A stretch of 64,000 bases of DNA from Symbiodinium natans. Lineage: Eukaryota > Sar > Dinophyceae > Suessiales > Symbiodiniaceae. The translations under genes and the position numbers were made by a program. The stretch is from positions 95,597 through 159,596 of the forward strand of contig CAJNDS010000331.1 of assembly GCA_905221605.1 (NCBI GenBank), read 5' to 3'. Within the stretch, counting starts at the first letter, position 1; the number at the start of each line of letters is the position of its first letter. The notes below the pieces were generated by a model. That model had not been told where the DNA came from, ran no database searches, and saw nothing but the letters and a program-made list of their open reading frames with translations. Positions 12,681 through 25,137 of the stretch are shown here, piece after piece.

Positions 12681-13109
12681 TTTTTTTTTTTTCAAATTTA
12701 CCCTTTCCTTTGGATCTACCACACAAAACCACGACTCTCAGCTTCCAAATACGCCTATTTAAGCCTTGCACTTGGGGGGGGGGGGTTGGGGGTGGGGGCC
12801 TGCAATTGCCCCCAGAAAAAGGAGGGCCTGGGGGGAGGGGTGCCTGTTCTGACAACCTATACACCTTCGGCAGGAGGCCTCGGCGGATTTCACACAACTT
12901 CGAGAATTCAGAGAGAGAGGTCGCCAGCCACTCAATGGTCATCGACGGCTCCACGGCGTGCGCCCTCTCAGAGCTGGGGAGGGAAAGCCCTGAGCGCCAT
13001 TTCTTGTTTGTTTGGAATGAATTTGCAAAGCAAGCTTAAGACTTCTTATGACTTAAGACTTAAGCAATCTCTCAGAAGGAACAGTTTTTGACTTGAGATG
13101 TAACTTATA

Positions 13110-13217
13110 GCACGGGACTTCGAGAGGCGGCTGCTGGAGCTGGTGCGCGGCGCCTCGGAGCCGGCAAAGTCGCTGCTGGGCCTCTTCGCCTGCCGCACCG
13201 CACCCCGGCATTGCAAG
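13110..13217 (+). CDS. Exon-like island, unknown protein
   Basis: A 36-codon open frame with strong GC3 bias reads ARDFERRLLELVRGASEPAK and then SLLGLFACRTAPRHCK. It is helical and Leu/Arg-rich like the islands at 14.4-15.1 kb. It may be one exon of a split plus-strand gene, but no splice signals are certain and no family was recognised. Confidence 0.35.
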
Positions 13218-14333
13218 ATCTGCCCTCTTTCAGAGAGTCTCAGTGATCTCATGTTCTATGTCTTTTCTGTGTTGAATTCTATGATTCTATGCTCTCTCCT
13301 TTATTGGTTCATCTCTCTCATGGGTGTATAAGTACTTGCACAGACCACATCTTTCAGAGGGCACTCTCAACAGCTGTCAAGACTCAGAGAGATGCGAGAC
13401 AAAGAGAAGAAACAGTCTTCGGTGTCTTAAGTGTCGAATTGCGTACTCGATTTGCGTGGATAATTGCAGACTTGCGAGCCAGTTGCCCCGGAGCTCCGCA
13501 TGCATCTGACTGCGCAGGTTGCGCCCACGGCGCCCACCCTCACCACCTAGAAACCACAGTATACACCGCCCCCTCGCAACAAAAACACAACAAGTAGAGG
13601 CCGGCGGGCAGCACTTACTTCGGCAGCCGACGCCTCAAACTGGCTCAACCTTGGCAACTTTGCCACATTCTGTCACAGCATTCTCAGCACTTTGATTTGC
13701 CACCTCTAGAGGTCTTTGCTTCAGCCCTCTGTGCAGTTGCCGGAGATTCAGGCGCACCTTCTGAGAAGTCTTTGCTTTTGTTCTTGCTTAAAAGGCTGCG
13801 CCCAGCAGGGAGCGCAGGCAGTCGAGCAGATGCTGGGAACCGCGTGGAGCTAATCGTTCTCTGGCCGCGGGACCAAGGCCGCTGATGCTCGTGCCCCACC
13901 GCCCCGGCGCAGATGCTCATGATGCGCGCTGCTAGTTTTCCAAGACATGGACAACTTGACCGTGGGTTCAAAGGCCACCCTAAGGAGCTGCGCGCGGCAA
14001 AGGTGCTCAGGATGTTTTTTTTGGAGCTTCGCCAATACCTCAGTACATGCTGCTCCAAGCACAAGGTTTGCGCAATGTTTTACTCTTCTCATCTCGATGC
14101 ACAAAGCAATCGACCGAGCTTCCCAAACGACCATTCAGCGAAGATCAAAGTTTGTACAAGCCAACGTTTCTGAGCTCGTCAATGGGCAGGCCCCAGCTCT
14201 CAGCCAGAGCTCTGCATGAAATGTTCAAAGCGCACTTGTACACATGCCAATGTTCTTGTCAGTGTTGCGTCTTGGTGGGGGTGACGAGAATGGGTCTTCA
14301 CTACGCCCCCCGCTCCCGCAGGGGTCGGCGGAC

Positions 14334-14368
<35 letters not shown>

Positions 14369-14424
14369 GGGAGGAGGAGGAGGCGTCGGACACTCTCATG
14401 TGAAGACGCGCGCCGCGCAGCACG

Positions 14425-14514
14425 AGCAGCGAGGCCAGGCAGCAGGCGGTGGAGGCCTTGCTTCGAGACGAGCCGCTGTTCTTTCAGCTCCAGCAGCTGC
14501 TGCCGGCACTGGTC
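14425..14514 (+). CDS. Exon-like island, unknown protein
   Basis: The open frame reads SSEARQQAVEALLRDEPLFF then QLQQLLPAL, an amphipathic helical segment preceded by a GCGCAG acceptor-like site and a (GA)n tract at 14332-14378. A possible exon of the same gene as the neighbouring islands. Confidence 0.35.
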
Positions 14515-14619
14515 CCTTGGGTTTTACATGGTTTTACAATGCAGATCTCTCGATGATATCCCTCAGCGGCCCCTCTCTCTCTCTCTCTCTCAAAACTGCG
14601 ATGTCGCCCCCGTCTCAAG

Positions 14620-14712
14620 GGAGACCTGGATGTGCTCCTGGCCCGACTGAGCGAGCCGAGCCTTGGGAGCCTTGGGAGCCTTGGCTCCGGCTCCGACGGC
14701 TGCAAGGCAAGG
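14620..14712 (+). CDS. Exon-like island, unknown protein
   Basis: The open frame reads GDLDVLLARLSEPSLGSLGS then LGSGSDGCKAR, between a CT tract (14574-14592) and another CT tract (14777-14804). It is similar in character to the islands at 14425 and 15050. Confidence 0.3.
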
Positions 14713-15049
14713 CGGGAGCCTCTGAGAGAGCGCCTTCCCCGTTTTCCACGGAAGAGAGGGTTTTTTTCCACGTCTCTCTCTCTCTCTCTCTCTCCCTCTC
14801 CGCCAATTTCGTTGGCTTTTGTTCTCGTTCTTTCTTGTGGCGATGCAGGTTGCCGCGCGCACTGCGCTCCGCCTGCGCAATGTCCTGGCTGCCGGGCGGC
14901 CCAACATGCACCCCAGAGTCTCCAGAGCCAAGAGCCAGGGAGTTCAACCGAGTTTCTGTCTGAGTCCAAGAAACGAGCTGAACCTGTTCACGTCCTCTTT
15001 TCAAGTTCGCTTTCTCTGGCTCTCAGACTCTCTTTCTCTCTCTGTGAAA

Positions 15050-15106
15050 GAGTGCTCAGAGGCCCTGCCGCTCCTCGCCGACGCGCTCGAAGCGGCGCCG
15101 AAGGCC
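15050..15106 (+). CDS. Exon-like island, unknown protein
   Basis: A short frame reads ECSEALPLLADALEAAPKA, again a Leu/Ala helix, following a CT-rich tract and followed by more CT-rich sequence. A coding-like patch at 15467-15600 (EEQRKWEELDRVLDSEGF) may belong to the same gene. Confidence 0.3.
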
Positions 15107-15671
15107 TCTCACTCGTTCTGCTCTCACCTCGTTTGCTCTCTTCCTAATTTGCTCTCTCTCATACTTCCTCTCTTCTTCTCTGCTCTTTCTTGCTCTTCAG
15201 CAGTCCCTCTCTGATTTTCTCTGAGAGGAAGGGCTCTTGGAAGAGCTACGGACGCTGCTGGGCCACCGGCGGCCGAAGCCTCGTCAGAGAGTGTGTTAGC
15301 AGCTGTTAGATTTCTCTGCGCGCTATCCCGAAAAAAGCCACAGAAGAGCCCATCCCTCGAAGGTTCTCGGAGCTCTGCAAGGCTGGGCCGAAGATCTGGG
15401 AGTTTCTTGGACGTTCTCCGTTGTGGGCAAGAGTGCTGGGCTCAACTGAAAGCAACTGAAGAGCAGCGCAAGTGGGAGGAGCTTGACCGCGTCCTGGACT
15501 CCGAAGGGTTCTCGCAACGCTCCCAACGGGGCTCCATGGCGCACTGCGCCTTGATGTATGCTGTGAAGAGCAATGTGAGCGCCTTGCCCGGAGCTCAACC
15601 ACACCCAGAGGAGCGAAAGCTTGCAGTATGAAAGTTTCGAAATGTCGTGTCGCAAGACTAGACGGAGCGAA

Positions 15672-15734
15672 AGAGCGAGAGAGAGCGAGAGAGAGCGAGA
15701 GAGAGCGAGAGAGAGCGAGAGAGAGCGAGAGAGG
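15672..15734. repeat. 10-bp (GAGCGAGAGA)n minisatellite
   Basis: About six regular copies of GAGCGAGAGA. Confidence 0.85.
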
Positions 15735-16740
15735 TAGGTGTTGTTAGGTAGTCTCTCCCCAGTTTTTGTGATCATTCCACGGATTTCCCTTTACCGCCGA
15801 GACAGGACTCCGGGGGCACCTAGTGTGCAAGGGCTAGGGTTGTCTTCCCTCGTCCTTCATGCCCTGCAGAAGGAGAGGGAGAGGGACCACCCCAACCACC
15901 CCAACCACTCACCCACGAAAGAAAGTGAGGCCCGAACCCGAGTGGAGCAAGCATGCAGTGAGGCCATCACGCTACTGCAACAGTTACTACAAGAGCTACA
16001 AGAACAAGTGGAGGTATGCCAGGTATGCCACAATGTGGGCCACAACCTACGCCACAACATCGGTAAGACCCCACTACCCGATCACCACCGTGTCTTCGTG
16101 AACACGAACTGCAAGTAGTGCCTGAGAGTGCTTTTCACGAGGGAGCGCTGTGCCACGAAGTGATGTTCTTGCTTAAGCCCTTCTGTCCTGTCCGAGGCAC
16201 AGAGACCTCCTCAACTTGCCCGGGAGGGGGAGTTTCCGATGTAAACACGAAAAAGAGCCACGTAATTACGAGGGGCAATGCGGTGCAGAACACACAACAG
16301 GCAATGATCCAAGTACCAAATTCCATTCTGCCCACCAACGTTTGTGACCATGTTCTACGAACTATCTTTCTGATGCAGGGTGGAGCAAGTACACAAAAAG
16401 TAGATAAGTAGATGAATGAGCGGGGAAACCTCTTCTGCAAGGGTTAGTTGCGCATTACTTCACCGTGTTTGTTCGTCTTGGGGTTTGGGAGCCTTTCACA
16501 AAGCCCCAGTGTCACACCAACGGACCAGGAGGAGCGCGCCCCTTGGGGCAACCCCTTCGGGGGCTGCGTGCACTGGAAGGAAGAGAAAGAAAGAGAGAGA
16601 GAGAGAGAGAGAGAGCGAAGAGAAGCGTGAGGGTGATGTCTGACCCCCCGGCCTGCCGGAAATCACCAATCGCTCCGAAAGCCCGGGCGCACTGACTGCG
16701 CGAGGGAAGGGAACCCCCGACCCCATGCCCCCAAGAAAGA

Positions 16741-16848
16741 AAGAGAGGGAGAGGGTGCAGAGAGGAACGGAGAGAGGAACGGAGAGAGGAACGGAGAGAG
16801 GAACGGAGAGAGGAACGGAGGGAGGAACGGAGGGAGGAACGGAGGGGC
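16741..16848. repeat. 14-bp (GGAGAGAGGAACGG-type) minisatellite
   Basis: Regular GAGAGGAACGGA units, turning into GGAGGAACGGA at the 3' side. A (GA)n tract lies at 16590-16616. Confidence 0.85.
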
Positions 16849-17739
16849 TGTTGCGCTTTCGACTTTGAGGTTGGATGTGGCGAGGCGAGGGGCTGGCCCT
16901 GCAGTCGAGACATGTCGAGACGAATATATACATGATGAGCTGGCATGACATGGCGCTCGAAATAGTGCTGACACGCGCCCTCTCGGGAGCAACATTTCGA
17001 GAGTGCTCTTTGTGCTCTCACCCCGGAGTGTCACCAAGATTTTCCCCCCGGATGCCCTGCGCATTTCCCGCGCCTCCCACCCCGCTCACCCGCTCACGCT
17101 AAAAGGAAGCACCACAGAGCTCGAAGCGCGCTCTCCAACCCGCTTGAAGTGCCATAACTCAGGGCTACTCCCAAGCTATGATTAGGATGGCGCGACAAAG
17201 GAAATGCGCTTTGGCGGGAATCGAAGCTTAAGAGCGAGACAAACAGGGTGTTCTCCCCCTGTTTGTCCAGAACTCCTGACACCGTTCGTGCTCTCCGGAG
17301 TGTCGGGGCGCATCCTGCATCACCGGGTGTCGCGGCTTCGAGTGTCGCGCCTGTAGCACTAGTGTTGCAGTGTTGCAGTGCAGAGTTTTTGTGGGGGTGT
17401 CTTTGCTTTCTTGCCCCGTCATGTCTTTCCTGAGGCTGGGCAAAGAGAGACACAAGAAAATACAAGACAGAGGAAGGAAGCGGTGCGTATTCTTTCTTTC
17501 AAGCTCTTGAGACGAATGTGAGGTTTCAATAGGACGCCCTTGTTTTGTACCTTTTTTTTTGCTGTACTTTTTTCATTCGTGGTCCCCTGTGGTCCCCCGG
17601 TCTGCCGGTCTCCCGGTCTGCTGGTCTCCTCCTTCGGCCCGCGGTCTCCTGGTGCTCTGGCGCCCTTTCACCGGTCCTCTTGGGCCTCTGACCCTCCTCA
17701 CCCCCCAACCCCCTGGCTTTTTTTTGCCATGAACAACTG
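16849..17739. other. No gene recognised
   Basis: Only short open frames without motifs; nothing repetitive stands out. Confidence 0.35.
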
Positions 17740-18400
17740 AAGCCCATCAGGCCACTTTTTATAAAGCATATGAGCAAGCATTGTGTGCAAATGAGGGGGG
17801 GGGGGGGGGGCTGTGCCGCCCTTTGAAGCCGTGCAAGTGGTTTCAAAGTATTACGAACGATGGACATCCGTCATGCCACGGAAGCATATGAACGATTGCA
17901 ACCCATGATACAGCATTATTTCCAAAATTCTATCTGGGGTGCCGGGGCGGGGGAGGGGGGCCTGGGGCTTGGCCCCTCACCCCCCAACCCCCCCCCCCGC
18001 CTTGTTTTGCCGTGCAAGCATATGAATGTTGGGAGCCTCCCCGAACCCCTCACCTCTTTTGGTAATGCCAGCTTGTTTCAAAGCATATGAACGATGGAAA
18101 GGAGCACTGTCTTGGCAAATGGGGGAGGGGGGGGGCTGCGCTCCCCCACACTTCTTTAAGCCGTTCAAGCTTTGTTCAAAGCATTTGAGAACGATTGAAG
18201 CCCATCATGCCACTTTTTCAAAGCATATGAACCATTGAAGCCCATGATACGAGCATTGTGTTTGCACATGGGGGGGGGCCTCGCCCCGCCTTCGCCCCAC
18301 CCCCCTCGCTTGATAAGCCGTGCAAGCTTGATTCAAAGCATATGCGTCTTTTTGAAATTGAAACCCATCATGCGAGCACTGTCTTGGCATCACTTGCCAC
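17740..18400. repeat. Diverged tandem repeat with GCATATGAACGATTGAAGCC core
   Basis: A core of AAAGCATATGAACGATTGAA followed by CCCATCATGC and a poly-G/C-rich segment recurs about six times at irregular 100-190-bp spacing (about 17770, 17885, 18020, 18085, 18185, 18225, 18340). The G-runs at 17800-17812 and 18270-18280 belong to it. Confidence 0.6.
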
Positions 18401-18717
18401 GGCGCGCGGTTGCGGGGACTCCTCCCCATTCCGGATCCGTGGGCTGGGGCGGTAATGGGGAGCTTCCGTGTGGCTCTCCGTGTGGACTCACGACTCTCTG
18501 CACTCAGAGAGCACCCGTTTAAGGGAAAGATCCAAGATCGCGTCCCGGCCCCCCCACTAATTCAAATATGGAGAAGCAAAATGTGGAGAACCTCTGCCAG
18601 TGCACTGATGGCATATGTGCCGCTGCTCTCTCACGAGATATGGTTGACAGTAAAAACAACTGAAAACAGTCTCGGTGTTTTCTTAGGCGTTGAAGAGCAT
18701 CGAGGGCAAAACAGTTT

Positions 18718-18918
18718 GTGGCACTTCAAGGAAAGGATTCAAGCTGCGGGGATTGGGGCACCTCCCTGGAGAGGCAGACGTGGAGTGAGTCCATGGCCAA
18801 GATCCAAAGCACTTTTCGAGTTCTCGCTGCCAAGTACCCGGATCTTCGGCTGCGCCTGGAATTCGCAGAGAAGCGAGGCGCAGCCCTGGCGCAGCTAAAA
18901 GCGAGTGAAGAGGAGAGC
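18718..18918 (+). CDS. Exon-like island, unknown helical protein
   Basis: The open frame includes AKIQSTFRVLAAKYPDLRLR followed by LEFAEKRGAALAQLKASEEE, an amphipathic and probably coiled-coil-like segment. It runs directly into a GA-rich tract (18910-19045) where the frame degenerates to EREREREND-type peptide, so the true exon should end before about 18920. No family was recognised. Confidence 0.35.
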
Positions 18919-18989
18919 GAGCGAGAGGGAGAAAGAGAAAGAGAAAGAGATGAGAGGGGAGCGACTACAGAGAGAGAGAGAGATTGACA

Positions 18990-20124
18990 GGAGAGGAGAA
19001 GAGAAGAGATGAGAGAGAGAGAGCAGAAAGAGAGAGAGAGAAAGAGACGGACTGCACACTTCAGTTCGGATCTCCAGTTGTGCACCACGTCTGTGATGTA
19101 CGTGGCACATATCTGCATTCGGTCTCCTATCAGGTTCTTGCCACACAGCCGCATGCTTCTATCATGTATCTTATCATGTATCTGCATAATTTCAAACCTG
19201 ACCCAGTTTCAGAAGTGAGGCCCGGGCCTGCGCATCAAAAAAGCAAGAAGTGATAGCTCGAACTACCGCAGCACGTCACTGTATCATTCGATGACGTGGC
19301 TCTGGTTTTGACTGTTCGTCCACAAACTATGGTTCGATTCTGCGTATGGGCAGGGAACTCCGAGGTGCTCCCATGGGAGATGCGCTAAGCCGCTAAGCGG
19401 CGCGGCCACCCTGTTCAAGTTCTCCCGCACTCCACGGCCCCTGATGTTCAGAAATATGTCGGCACTTGCACAAAAAGCTTGTCCATCTACATGGCCATCC
19501 ACTCCTTGTTCTTGACGTTTCTTTTCGTGGTGACCTTCGTTTGTTCTGCGCTTGGCCGAAATCTTCTTTTCTGCGATTGGACCAAGTCCAAGACTGGGCC
19601 AGCCGCCTCATGGATGAGCGGTACAACGTAGGGACCATGACCAAACGGGCCCTGTGCGGTGACCCTGCCCTTTTGCTGCGCAGTTGCCACGCTTCAATGA
19701 AACGTGTGGCAAACCGCCGCCCAGAGCGCAAGTGAGTAAGCGAGTCGCGCCTGTGACTGCGCAGCACAAGAACATGTCGTCACCTGCGGCGCAGCGAATG
19801 CCGGAAAGGGGGCAGACATGAGAGAGGCCCGGGCCTGCGACTTGTTCTTCTTGTTGCTGCGCCCGGTGCCCGAAGGGCAGGCAACGCTCACACTAAATGA
19901 GGCTAGTAATTCTTTTGGGGAGTCCTTGAGGCAGGAGAGGGCACAAAAAAAGGGGAATTGCGAGGACGCGCAAGGGGAGACAGACTTCCCAAACTTCTCA
20001 CCACAGACCAAGTGGCTTCCGGGAGAGGTGAGTTCGGAGTTTGCAGAGTTGCAGAGGGACTGGAGCCTGCCCAAGCTGGAGCTCTGGCGGGAGAATGGGC
20101 CACGTTCATCCCAATCAGACAGGC
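18990..20124. other. No certain gene; weak coding-like patch 19818-20110 plus
   Basis: The 19818-20110 plus frame has moderately coding-like composition (for example FAELQRDWSLPKLELWREN). It is cut off by the satellite that starts at about 20125 and has no recognisable motif. Confidence 0.25.
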
Positions 20125-21300
20125 ATTTGACAAAGCGGGAGGTGAGCATCATGAGCATCAGCTCATCAGCTGGCTGCACTTCCGGACAGATGGCCCCCCT
20201 ACGCACCGAAGCTCCAGATGCTGCAGAACCAACTGCCCATCTGACAAGGAGCATCATGAGCATCCGGCTGGGTACCCTTCCGGACAGCCGAAAGCCCCTA
20301 AGCTCCAGATGACGCAAAACCAACTGCCCAAGATGACGCGCATTTGACAAGGCGGGAGGGCGAGCATCGTGAGCATCAGCTGGGTGCACTTCTGGACAGA
20401 TGGCCCCCGTAAGCCCTTAAGCTCCAGATGCTGCGCCCCTCAGCTCCAGGTACCACAGAACCAACTGCCCAACAGTATGCACATTTGACAAGGCGGGAGG
20501 CGAGCATCATGAGCATCAGCTGGCTACACTTCTGGACAGATGGCCCCCCTACGCCCCGAAGCTCCACATGCCGCAAAACCAACTGCCCAAGAATACAAGG
20601 CGGGAGAGGGAGGTTGAGCATCACGAGAATCAGCTGGCCCCGCTCAGCCCCTCAGCTCCAGGTACCACAGAACCAACTGCCCACCAGTATGCGCATTGAC
20701 AAGGCGGGAGGCGAGCATCATGAGCATCAGCTGGCTACACTTCTGGACAGATGGCCCCCCTACGCCCCGAAGCTCCACATGCCGCAAAACCAACTGCCCA
20801 AGAATACAAGGCGGGAGGTCGAGCATCACGAGAATCAGCTGGCCCCGCTCAGCCCCTCAGCTCCAGGTACCACAGAACCAACTGCCATTGACAAGGCGGG
20901 AGGCGAGCATCATGAGCATCAGCTGGCTACACTTCTGGACAGATGGCCCCCCTACGCCCCGAAGCTCCACATGCCGCAAAACCAACTGCCCAAGAATACA
21001 AAGCGGGAGAGGGAGGTTGAGCATCACGAGAATCAGCTGGCCCCGCTCAGCCCCTCAGCTCCAGGTACCACAGAACCAACTGCCCACCAGTATGCGCATT
21101 GACAAGGCGGGAGGCGAGCATCATGAGCATCAGCTGGCTACACTTCTGGACAGATGGTCCCCCTACGCCCCGAAGCTCCACATGCCGCAAAACCAACTGC
21201 CCAAGAATACAAGGCGGGAGGTCGAGCATCACGAGAATCAGCTGGCCCCGCACAGCCCAGCAGCTCCAGGTACCACGCGGGAGGTTGAGCATCATGAGCA
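20125..21300. repeat. ~211-bp satellite, first block
   Basis: The unit has two related halves of about 105 bp. Each begins with a GCGGGAGG..GAGCATCA(T/C)GAG(C/A)ATCAG type motif and ends with CAAAACCAACTGCCC or CAGAACCAACTGCCC. Copies at the left edge are more diverged, while those from about 20490 are nearly identical. Repeated open frames on both strands (MSISWLHFWTDGPPTPRSS type) are periodic artefacts. Confidence 0.9.
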
Positions 21301-21374
21301 TCAGCTGGCTACACTTCTGGATCCGACTCCGTCAAGGGAACTTCACAGGAGGCACGTCCCCGCGGCGTTCCGGT

Positions 21375-21500
21375 GGTACTGTACGTGGTGGTGTGTTTGG
21401 TGGTGGCGCGTGGTGGTGGTACGTGGTGGTGGCACGTGGTGGTGGCACGTGGTGGTGGTACGTGGTGGTGGTACGTGGTGGTGGTACGTGGTGGCCCGTG
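21375..21500. repeat. GTGGTGGTACGTGGTGGTGGC minisatellite
   Basis: Short GTGGTGGTACGTGGTGGTG units separate the two satellite blocks. The same sequence family recurs at about 27.75-28.08 kb. Confidence 0.85.
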
Positions 21501-21899
21501 CCCAGAGTGCTTCACTAATTTTGTGTACTTTTTTGTCGTACTCATTACGTACTGATGGTTAAAGTTAAACATCCTTTAAAAATTGTTTAATTAAGACGAA
21601 AACGTGCTTATTTTCAAACATTGTAAAGAAATGTAAAGAAAACAAAATAAATATATATATATATATATATACATCTACACAGTTTTTGTCTCACCCGCCA
21701 GCAATTATAAGGCTGCCCACCATGCACTCCTTGTTTTCAACTCGGTCCTTGCAAGCACTGGACTTTGTTTGCAGCTCTAAACCTTGCGAGTACTGCTGCA
21801 GAGACGGCTTTCATGCTGAACTTTCCTCCCCTCCTGGCCGCTAACGTCGCCAGTGTTTGGCCGAAAGACTCATCACGATAAGTCCAGTACTGGGCGAGA
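21501..21899. other. Unique spacer between satellite blocks with (AT)n at 21650-21671
   Basis: AT-rich at first, containing a short (AT)n, then mixed sequence with no recognisable gene. Confidence 0.4.
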
Positions 21900-23745
21900 G
21901 GTGAGCATCATGAGCATCAGCTGGGTACACTTCCGGGCTCATGGCCCCCCCACGCCCCGAAGCTCCACATGTCGCAAAACCAACTGCCCAAGATTATGCA
22001 CATTTGACAAGGCGGGAGGTTGAGTACACTTCCGGACAGATGGCAAGCCCCAAGATACCGCAAAACCAACTGCCCAAGAGTATGCTCATTTGACAACGCG
22101 GGAGGTGAGCATCATCTGGCAGCACTTCCGGACAGATGCCCGAAGCTCCACATGCCGCAAAATCAACTGCCTAACATTTGGCAATGAGGCGAGCAGCATG
22201 AGCATCAGCTGGGTACACTTCCGGACAGATGGCCCCCTTACACCCCCAACCTCCAGATGCTGCAAAACCAACTGCCCAAGATATATGCGCATTTGACAAA
22301 CAGGGAGGTGAGCATCATGAGCATCAGCTGGCTACACTTCCGCACAGCTCCCAAGCTCCAGATGTCACAAAACTTAGTGCCCAAGATTGTGCACATGTTG
22401 AACAAGGCAGGAACCCCTACGCCCCGAATCTCCAGCCGCAAAACCAACTGCCCAAGAATACAGGCGAATCAGCTGGCCCCGCTCAGCCCCTCAGCTCCAG
22501 GTACCACAGAACCAACTGCCCAACAGTATGCGCATTTGACAAGGCGGGAGGCGAGCATCATGAGCATCAGCTGGCTACACTTCTGGACAGATGGCCCCCC
22601 TACGCCCCGAAGCTCCACATGCCGCAAAACCAACTGCCCAAGAATACAAAGCGGGAGAGGGAGGTTGAGCATCACGAGAATCAGCTGGCCCCGCTCAGCC
22701 CCTCAGCTCCAGGTACCACAGAACCAACTGCCCACAGTATGCGCATTTGACAAGGCGGGAGGCGAGCATCATGAGCATCAGCTGGCTACACTTCTGGACA
22801 GATGGCCCCCCTACGCCCCGAAGCTCCACATGCCGCAAAACCAACTGCCCAAGAATACAAGCGGGAGAGGGAGGTTGAGCATCACGAGAATCAGCTGGCC
22901 CCGCTCAGCCCCTCAGCTCCAGGTACCACAGAACCAACTGCCCAACAGTATGCGCATTTGACAAGGCGGGAGGCGAGCATCATGAGCATCAGCTGGCTAC
23001 ACTTCTGGACAGATGGCCCCCCTACGCCCCGAAGCTCCACATGCCGCAAAACCAACTGCCCAAGAATACAAAGCGGGAGAGGGAGGTTGAGCATCACGAG
23101 AATCAGCTGGCCCCGCTCAGCCCCTCAGCTCCAGGTACCACAGAACCAACTGCCCAACAGTATGCGCATTTGACAAGGCGGGAGGCGAGCATCATGAGCA
23201 TCAGCTGGCTACACTTCTGGACAGATGGCCCCCCTACGCCCCGAAGCTCCACATGCCACAAAACCAACTGCCCAAGAATACAAAGCGGGAGAGGGAGGTT
23301 GAGCATCACGAGAATCAGCTGGCCCCGCTCAGCCCCTCAGCTCCAGGTACCACAGAACCAACTGCCCAACAGTATGCGCATTTGACAAGGCGGGAGGCGA
23401 GCATCATGAGCATCAGCTGGCTACACTTCTGGACAGATGGCCCCCCTACGCCCCGATTCTCCACATGCCGCCCAACCAACTGCCCAAGAATACAAGGCGG
23501 GAGGTTGAGCATCACGAGCATCAGTTGGCCCCGCTCAGCCCCTCAGCTCCAGATACCACAGAACCAACTGCCCAACAGTATGCGCATTGACAAGGCGGGA
23601 GGCGAGCATCATGAGCATCAGCTGGCTACACTTCTGGACAGATGGCCCCCCCTACGCCCCGAAGCTCCACATGCCACAAAACCAACTGCCCAAGAATACA
23701 GGCGGGAGGTCGAGCATCACGAGAATCAGCTGGCCCCGGTCAGCC
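21900..23745. repeat. ~211-bp satellite, second block
   Basis: The same unit as at 20.1 kb. Diverged half-units lie from 21900 to 22480, then near-identical 211/212-bp copies from about 22490 to 23580. The last copy ends where a minus-strand coding remnant begins. Confidence 0.9.
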
Positions 23746-25137
23746 TCGACACTCCACGTGTTTGCGTGCACTTTGTTCATGTCCAAATGCTTTTTTGTGA
23801 GCTCGACTGCACGGGGTACCAGGGATCGAGCCTCGCCTGCCATAGCTCTGAGCTTGGGCACTTTCAGTTTGCCCTTCTGCTCCTCGCGCATGGAAGGGAG
23901 CAGCTTTGGGAGCCTGTCCTGGGTCTCGTTGGTATTGTAAAACTGCTCAATGTCTTCGTGCAACCTCACACATCTGAGCAATTTGCTGCTTCCTCTGATT
24001 CGCTCTGATTGCAAATAATAAAAGAGGGGTCCCAGAAAGTCGCATGTAATTCCGATATCGGCAGCATGAAGAAAGTCGACTTTGCAGCACTCGGTTCCAA
24101 ATCCCGGGGATGAAAAGAGTCTGGAGATCATTTTCCCTTGCTGACGCTGCCGCAGAAAGAAGTGCACACTAGAAATGAGTGGGTACCTCGGAGTTAACTC
24201 AGCGCCATCTAACGTTATCATCATCGCTGAGTTTACATGCGTTTATATAGTAGCCCAAAAGCACACAGAACGAAAACAATGCTGCAAGTTGCCTTTCCCA
24301 ATCCTGGTCTTGGAACTCCTTCATGTGCAATTGCATCTCCAGCAAATGAAGCCCTTGCTGGACCAGGAAGGAAAGTCCAGCACTTCCTTGTAAGCACTCC
24401 AGTCTGCCCTGAGCTCTGCCAAGCAACCCTTGACCCCGATAACTTAACTGTGACCCATCATGGGCAGTATCCGGAAAGATTCCCAGAGCCAAAGCTTTCA
24501 TGCTCCAGACCACCACATCGAAAATGTCTTCGGTGGTTGCCTTCTTTGCTTGAAAATCTTTCGGATAAACACACAAGGGCAATCGCATGGTCTGTCGCAG
24601 AGCAAGTTGAGAGTCAGAGTTTCCAAGGACTTACTCCTGTCAGAGTTGAAGGGTACATCCATCCATCCAGATGCCCGGTCAAAAGGGTCTCAGCAGGGTG
24701 CATTCCCCAAGCTCGCATCCTATCCTGATGCGGCTGCAAATCTGGCCTGTGTTCCAAGGCCGCCTGTTGGGCAGCAATAAGTAAGATCTATGGCCTCGTT
24801 CTTCTTCAAAACGCTGTGAATGAGTTCGTGCGGCAAAAGCATCGTGATGGTCTGGGTCTCCGTCTTTTGTGTTTTCTGATTCAACGTACGAACCTTGAGT
24901 TCGTAGAGCGGTGGCCATTTTGGAGTTTCGGAACGTTTTTCTTCTGCTAAGGCCTCTCGACACTTGCATGTCCTCTAAGCCGGCTGCTCCGGCCAGGTTG
25001 ACATTTTCTATCATCCTTGCACTTCGTGCTGCGCTGAGATTGTTATTCAAGAAGATATCCACTACGTCGTGTCGCAATCTCTTCTCCGGCGGTAGTTCCT
25101 CAATCGCTTCATCTGGTAAAGATCTCTTGTTGAACAA
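23745..25137 (-). pseudogene. Decayed transposon-type gene, truncated by the satellite
   Basis: Coding-like pieces follow one another on the minus strand in different frames. Near 25137-24960 is a Lys/Arg-rich segment starting MFNKRSLPDEAIEELPPEKR. At about 24910-24790 comes WPPLYELKVRTLNQKTQKTE and, further on, MLLPHELIHSVLKK. At about 24588-24460 is TTEDIFDVVVWSMKALALGI, and at about 24224-23760 are FFLRQRQQGKMISRLFSSPG and CKVDFLHAADIGITCDFLG. The last two resemble, from memory, a transposase-associated protein family common in dinoflagellate genomes. That assignment is recognition, not a search result. Frame changes may be introns or decay, and the 3' end runs into satellite sequence, so the copy is incomplete. 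Confidence 0.45.

Noticed and set aside
20428-23940. Possible CRISPR-like array or repeat protein gene
   Set aside because: Units are contiguous ~211-bp satellite copies with no unique spacers, in a eukaryotic context, and stop codons and frame shifts occur between units.
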